Assembly: GCF_002798015.1 (NCBI RefSeq)
Contig: NZ_PGTZ01000011.1
Location: forward strand, 62,001-126,000
DNA from: Luteimicrobium subarcticum
GTDB lineage: Bacteria > Actinomycetota > Actinomycetes > Actinomycetales > Cellulomonadaceae
Length of the DNA stretch: 64,000 bases
Direction of reading: 5' to 3'
A model generated the notes under the pieces. That model was not told the origin of the DNA and searched no databases. It saw only the letters and a list, made by a program, of their open reading frames with translations. Position numbers and translations under genes: made by a program. Positions 60,937-64,000 of this stretch are shown here, one piece after another. Numbering within the stretch: position 1 is the stretch's first letter; each line of letters opens with the position of its first letter.

Positions 60937-60977
60937 CGGACGACCCCTGCGCGCGCATTTCGCAGCCCGGTCGTCCG
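60937..60977 (-). terminator. hairpin between the MBL-fold gene and hisS
   Basis: Outer arms CGGACGACC (60937-60945) and GGTCGTCCG (60969-60977), inner arms CTGCG (60947-60951) and CGCAG (60961-60965). It starts 10 nt after the MBL gene stop, so a terminator for that gene is most likely. A hisS leader structure is the alternative. Confidence 0.6.
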
Positions 60978-60986
60978 GTGGCGCCC

Positions 60987-61736
60987 CTACGGACGCAGGA
61001 ACGGGTTGGCGGCGAGCTCACGCGCCACCGTCGTCTCCGGTCCGTGCCCCGGCAGCACCGTCCACCGCGGGTCGAGGCCGCGGACGACGTCCCGCAGCGT
61101 GGCCGTCATGCGGTCCCCGTCGCCGCCCGGCAGGTCGGTCCGCCCCACGGTCCCGGCGAACAGCACGTCGCCGGTGAGGACGACGTCACCGACGCGCAGC
61201 AGCACCGACCCGGGCGTGTGCCCCGGCGCGGGCAGCACCTCGACGACCAGGTCGTCGTAGCGCAGCGTCACCGGACCGTCCAGCACGACCGTGCGGGACA
61301 CCGGGACCGCGGGGCCGGCGCCCGACGCGGCGAACGCGGCGGCGAACGCTCCCCCGACCGCCGCCGCGGCCGAGCCAGGACCGGCCCCCGTCAGCGCCGC
61401 CGGCGGTGCGACCGCCGCGGCCTCGTCGTCCGCGTGCACCACGAGCGGGACGTCCAGTGCCGCGCACAGCGTCCCCGCGTCCCACGTGTGGTCCGGGTGC
61501 CCGTGCGTGACCAGGACCGCGCGCACGTCCAGACCGTCGGCGTCGACGAGCTCGAGCACACGCTCCGCGACACCCACGCCCGGGTCCACGACGACCGTCG
61601 CCGCCCCCCTCGCACCGCGCGCCGCGACCACGTAGCACGTCGCGCCGAAGACCGGTGAGACCACACCGTGCACCCGCACGGGAGCGCCACCCTGCACCCC
61701 GTCGTCGTTCTGCGCCACCGCGTCCCCGTCGTCCAT
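60987..61736 (-). CDS. MBL-fold metallohydrolase (glyoxalase II-like)
   Basis: Zinc-dependent hydrolase of 249 residues. The metal motif is VTHGHPDHTWD (HxHxDH). Further ligands are in LPAPGHTPGSVLLRV (His), LTGDVLFAGTVGRTD (bridging Asp) and LPGHGPETT (last His). The central part has an Ala-rich insert of about 40 residues. Similar proteins are annotated as glyoxalase II-like; the substrate may be a thioester but is not proven. It lies upstream of hisS, the same pairing as Rv2580c-Rv2581c. ATG start at 61736. Confidence 0.88.
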   Translation of the reverse strand: MDDGDAVAQNDDGVQGGAPVRVHGVVSPVFGATCYVVAARGARGAATVVVDPGVGVAERVLELVDADGLDVRAVLVTHGHPDHTWDAGTLCAALDVPLVVHADDEAAAVAPPAALTGAGPGSAAAAVGGAFAAAFAASGAGPAVPVSRTVVLDGPVTLRYDDLVVEVLPAPGHTPGSVLLRVGDVVLTGDVLFAGTVGRTDLPGGDGDRMTATLRDVVRGLDPRWTVLPGHGPETTVARELAANPFLRP

Positions 61737-61831
61737 GCCCGCACCTTCTCACGGGCCACGCCGTGATCGGATCGTTACGCGAATGCGCCGCGCAGCGCGA
61801 TTTCGCTCGGTGCCGAACGGTCCTGCCTGCC

Positions 61832-61837
61832 TAGACT
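61832..61837 (+). promoter_or_regulatory. putative -10 hexamer (TAGACT) of the DUF349 gene
   Basis: TAGACT on the plus strand, giving a leader of about 110 nt before the GTG at 61953, which has its own GGAG. The -35 is not clear. Confidence 0.4.
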
Positions 61838-61952
61838 GGCTGACGGCCGTGCCTTGCGAGGATCGGCCGAGTCCTTCGTCCGGCACCCGCCGGACCGTCG
61901 ATGGCCCACCGGCACGTGCTGCGGCGGGTCACCAAGCAGGAGTGGAGACGCC

Positions 61953-63533
61953 GTGAGCGAGACGCATCCCAGCCCGGAGCAGGCCCCCGAGGAGACGGTC
62001 GAGACCGTCACCCCCGACGAGGCAGCGACGGCACCCGCGGCGCCCGAGGTCGAGACCGACACCCCCGAGCCCGAGCCTGAGCCGGCCGTCGAGCCCGAGG
62101 AGAGCGCCGCCCCGGCGCCCGCCCCCCGACCCGCGCCGCGCCCCGGCCCCCGCCCGGGACCGCGCCCCGGCCCCCGACCCGCTGCTCCCGCGACCACCGG
62201 GAACGACGCCGACGCCGCTCCCGCACCGGTGCCGCACCACGATGTCGCTCCCCTGCCGGTGGTCGACGACACCGCCGCGATCGCCACCGCCACCACGTTC
62301 GGGCGCGTCGACGAGGACGGCACGGTCTACGTCCGCGAGAACGCGGGCGAGCGCGCGGTCGGCCAGTTCCCCGGCGTCGACGACGAGCAGGCGCTCAGCC
62401 TGTACATCCGCCGCTACCTCGACCTGCAGGCCAAGGTCTCGCTCTTCGAGGCACGCCTCAACCAGAGCGACCTGTCCGTCCGTGAGATCGACAGCACCCT
62501 CGCCAAGCTCCGCGAGGAGACCGCCGAGCCCGCCGCCGTCGGCGACCTCGACGCCCTGCGCGCCGGCGTCGAGAAGGTCGCCGCCGACGCCGCCCAGCAC
62601 CGCGAGCGGCTCGACCAGGAGCGGACGGTCGCCCGGACCGCCGCCGTCGAGGCACGCACCGCCATCGTCGAGCGGGCCGAGGCGCTCGCGGAGAGCGACC
62701 CGGCGCGCGTGCAGTGGAAGGCGGCCGGCGAGGAGCTCCGCGGCCTCCTGGACTCCTGGAAGACCGCGCAGCACGACGGTCCCCGGCTCGACCGGCCCAC
62801 CGAGGACGCCCTCTGGAAGCGGTTCAGCCACGCACGCACGGCGTTCGACCGGGCCCGCCGGCACTACTTCGCCGATCTCGAGCAGCGCAACTCCGAGGCG
62901 CGCAGCGTGAAGGCGGCGATCGTCGAAGAGGCCGAGAAGCTCTCGTCGAGCACCGAGTGGGGGGCCACCGCGGCGGACTACCGCGATCTCATGGCCCGCT
63001 GGAAGGCCGCCGGGCGTGCCAGCCGCAAGGACGACGACGCCCTGTGGGCACGCTTCCGTGCCGCCCAGGACACCTTCTTCCAGGCGCGTGACGCGGAGAA
63101 CGCCGCACTCGACACGGAGTACGAGGCCAACCTCGCCGTCAAGGAACAGCTCCTCGCCGAGGCGGAGAAGCTCGTGCCCGTGAAGGACCTGGCGGCCGCC
63201 AAGTCCGCCCTGCGCGACATCCACGACCGGTGGGAGGAGGCCGGCAAGGTTCCTCGCGCCGACATCCAGCGGGTCGAGGCTCGTCTCCGCGCGGTCGAGA
63301 CGGCCGTGCGCTCGGCCGAGGACGCCGAGTGGACGCGGTCGAACCCCGAGACGCGGGCCCGCGCCGAGGGTGCGCTCAGCCAGCTCGAGAGCGCGATCGC
63401 GGGCCTCGAGGCCGACCTCGCGGCGGCGGAGCAGTCCGGGGACGACCGCAAGGCGTCCGAGGCCCGTGCGGCGCTCGACGCCCGGCGTGCCTGGCTCGAG
63501 CAGGTGTCGAAGGCTGCGGAGGAGTCCCGCTGA
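61953..63533 (+). CDS. DUF349 domain protein with proline-rich N-terminus
   Basis: A 526-residue, mostly helical cytoplasmic protein. The first 120 residues are acidic and proline-rich, with repeated PRPG units. From about 130 there is a small beta segment (FGRVDEDGTVYVRENAGERAVGQFPG), followed by several DUF349 repeats with the W-K-x-AG pattern (VQWKAAGEELRGLLDSWK, LMARWKAAGRASRKDDDALWARFRAAQDTF, IHDRWEEAGKVPR) and a final coiled coil. DUF349 proteins are widespread in actinobacteria; their function is not known. GTG start at 61953 with GGAG five bases upstream. A strong terminator follows. Confidence 0.9.
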   Translation: MSETHPSPEQAPEETVETVTPDEAATAPAAPEVETDTPEPEPEPAVEPEESAAPAPAPRPAPRPGPRPGPRPGPRPAAPATTGNDADAAPAPVPHHDVAPLPVVDDTAAIATATTFGRVDEDGTVYVRENAGERAVGQFPGVDDEQALSLYIRRYLDLQAKVSLFEARLNQSDLSVREIDSTLAKLREETAEPAAVGDLDALRAGVEKVAADAAQHRERLDQERTVARTAAVEARTAIVERAEALAESDPARVQWKAAGEELRGLLDSWKTAQHDGPRLDRPTEDALWKRFSHARTAFDRARRHYFADLEQRNSEARSVKAAIVEEAEKLSSSTEWGATAADYRDLMARWKAAGRASRKDDDALWARFRAAQDTFFQARDAENAALDTEYEANLAVKEQLLAEAEKLVPVKDLAAAKSALRDIHDRWEEAGKVPRADIQRVEARLRAVETAVRSAEDAEWTRSNPETRARAEGALSQLESAIAGLEADLAAAEQSGDDRKASEARAALDARRAWLEQVSKAAEESR

Positions 63534-63586
63534 CCGGGACGACCTGAGCGGTCTGCCGCACGGCCGACCCGCTGCTCTCCCGGTCT

Positions 63587-63620
63587 GCGCGCCGCCTCTG
63601 TGTCCACAGGGGCGGCGCGC
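63587..63620 (+). terminator. hairpin terminator of the DUF349 gene
   Basis: A stem of about 16 bp: GCGCGCCGCC (63587-63596) with GGCGGCGCGC (63611-63620), continued by CTGTG (63598-63602) with CACAG (63605-63609), tiny loop. Followed by ACCTTTCCC. One of the best terminators in the window. Confidence 0.85.
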
Positions 63621-63659
63621 ACCTTTCCCCCGGAACCTCGTTGCGCCACGATGTTCCCT

Positions 63660-64000
63660 GTGACAGCACCGGTTCAGGACGCCCCCGAGACCGCCCCCGC
63701 ACGCCCCGTCCTCTACCTGCCGGAGGACGTCGGCGGGACGGTGGCCTGGGACTGTCTCGTCCGCGACGGCGGCCTCGTCCCGGTGCACGGTCGGGCCGCG
63801 CGCCCCGCCACGACACCCGACTCCACCGAGATCCGGATGCGGGCGGTCAGCCCGTTCGTCCCCGGGTCCACGATCGTCGCCGGCCCCACCGCGGCGTGGG
63901 TGCACGTCGGAGGCGTGTCGCCGCGCACCCTCCACGTGGTCCACCGCAGCGGGACGCACCGCCCCCGTGCCCCGCAGGGGGTGCGGGTGCGTCAGGCGAT
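63660..64000 (+). CDS. AbiEi/DUF559-like protein, N-terminal part (runs off the window)
   Basis: An open frame from a GTG at 63660 to the window end, 113 residues visible. After a Pro/Ala-rich start it reads VLYLPEDVGGTVAWDCLVRDGGLVPVHG, then AVSPFVPGSTIVAGPTAAWVHVGG and TLHVVHRSGTHRP. The pattern (a gene-activity statement AAWVHVGG, then a P-x-x-LHVV strand and an arginine-rich turn) recalls the N-terminal region of actinobacterial AbiEi-like/DUF559 proteins. The C-terminal nuclease or nucleotidyltransferase-linked part cannot be seen. Identity is tentative; the coding nature is fairly clear. Confidence 0.45.
   Translation, partial: MTAPVQDAPETAPARPVLYLPEDVGGTVAWDCLVRDGGLVPVHGRAARPATTPDSTEIRMRAVSPFVPGSTIVAGPTAAWVHVGGVSPRTLHVVHRSGTHRPRAPQGVRVRQA

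Overview
This window is a GC-rich actinobacterial chromosome segment, most consistent with the Micrococcales and probably close to Cellulomonas. The signs are GTG and occasional TTG starts, four-base ATGA/GTGA gene overlaps, actinobacterial integration host factor (mIHF), DUF6167/DUF948 genes beside alaS, an F420-type PPOX protein, and a gene order that recalls the aro-efp-nusB, aroE-mltG-ruvX-alaS and hisS-glyoxalase II neighbourhoods of mycobacteria. The genus is an inference from protein character and synteny, not from a database search. No rRNA, tRNA, CRISPR array, insertion sequence or prophage was seen. This is mostly core genome, read largely from the minus strand.

Layout: 1-2.7 kb, a CDP-alcohol phosphatidyltransferase (cut by the left edge) and the cold-shock helicase DeaD. 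2.7-4.5 kb, a PH-domain protein and hisE-hisG. 4.5-8.5 kb, the riboflavin operon ribD-ribE-ribBA-ribH under an FMN riboswitch. 8.5-19.7 kb, rpe, fmt-rsmB, priA with a BenE-HAD fusion, metK, coaBC, gmk-rpoZ. 19.7-29 kb, mihF and the complete pyrimidine operon pyrR-pyrB-pyrC-(membrane protein)-carA-carB-pyrF with a PyrR-type RNA leader. 29-32 kb, efp-nusB, a SatD-family regulator with a membrane partner, and aroQ. 32-38.7 kb is accessory: an MFS transporter, an alpha/beta hydrolase, a glycerophosphodiesterase, and a DrrAB-like ABC transporter with a histidine kinase that lacks its response regulator. 38.7-44.6 kb, the shikimate genes aroC and fused aroKB, two paralogous secreted four-cysteine peptidoglycan-binding proteins, a prepilin peptidase and aroE. 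44.6-50.6 kb, mltG, ruvX, alaS, two small membrane proteins and rpsD. 50.8-55.5 kb, rarA, an MMPL exporter and a two-domain truncated haemoglobin. 55.5-64 kb, a broken GNAT gene, aspS, a frameshifted PPOX gene, a LexA-boxed radical SAM gene, hisS, an MBL-fold hydrolase, a DUF349 protein and the start of an AbiEi-like gene.

The genes mostly form housekeeping pathways: riboflavin, pyrimidine and chorismate synthesis, translation factors and replication/repair proteins. The main points of interest are regulatory and architectural. Thirteen genes have a -10 hexamer ending 6-7 nt before the start codon, the pattern of leaderless transcripts. The satD promoter has one inverted repeat over its -10 and another over its -35. 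A perfect actinobacterial LexA box precedes the radical SAM gene. There are two in-frame fusions (BenE-HAD and AroK-AroB), a sensor kinase whose partner has apparently been deleted, a tandem globin, and several short tandem repeats at gene borders.
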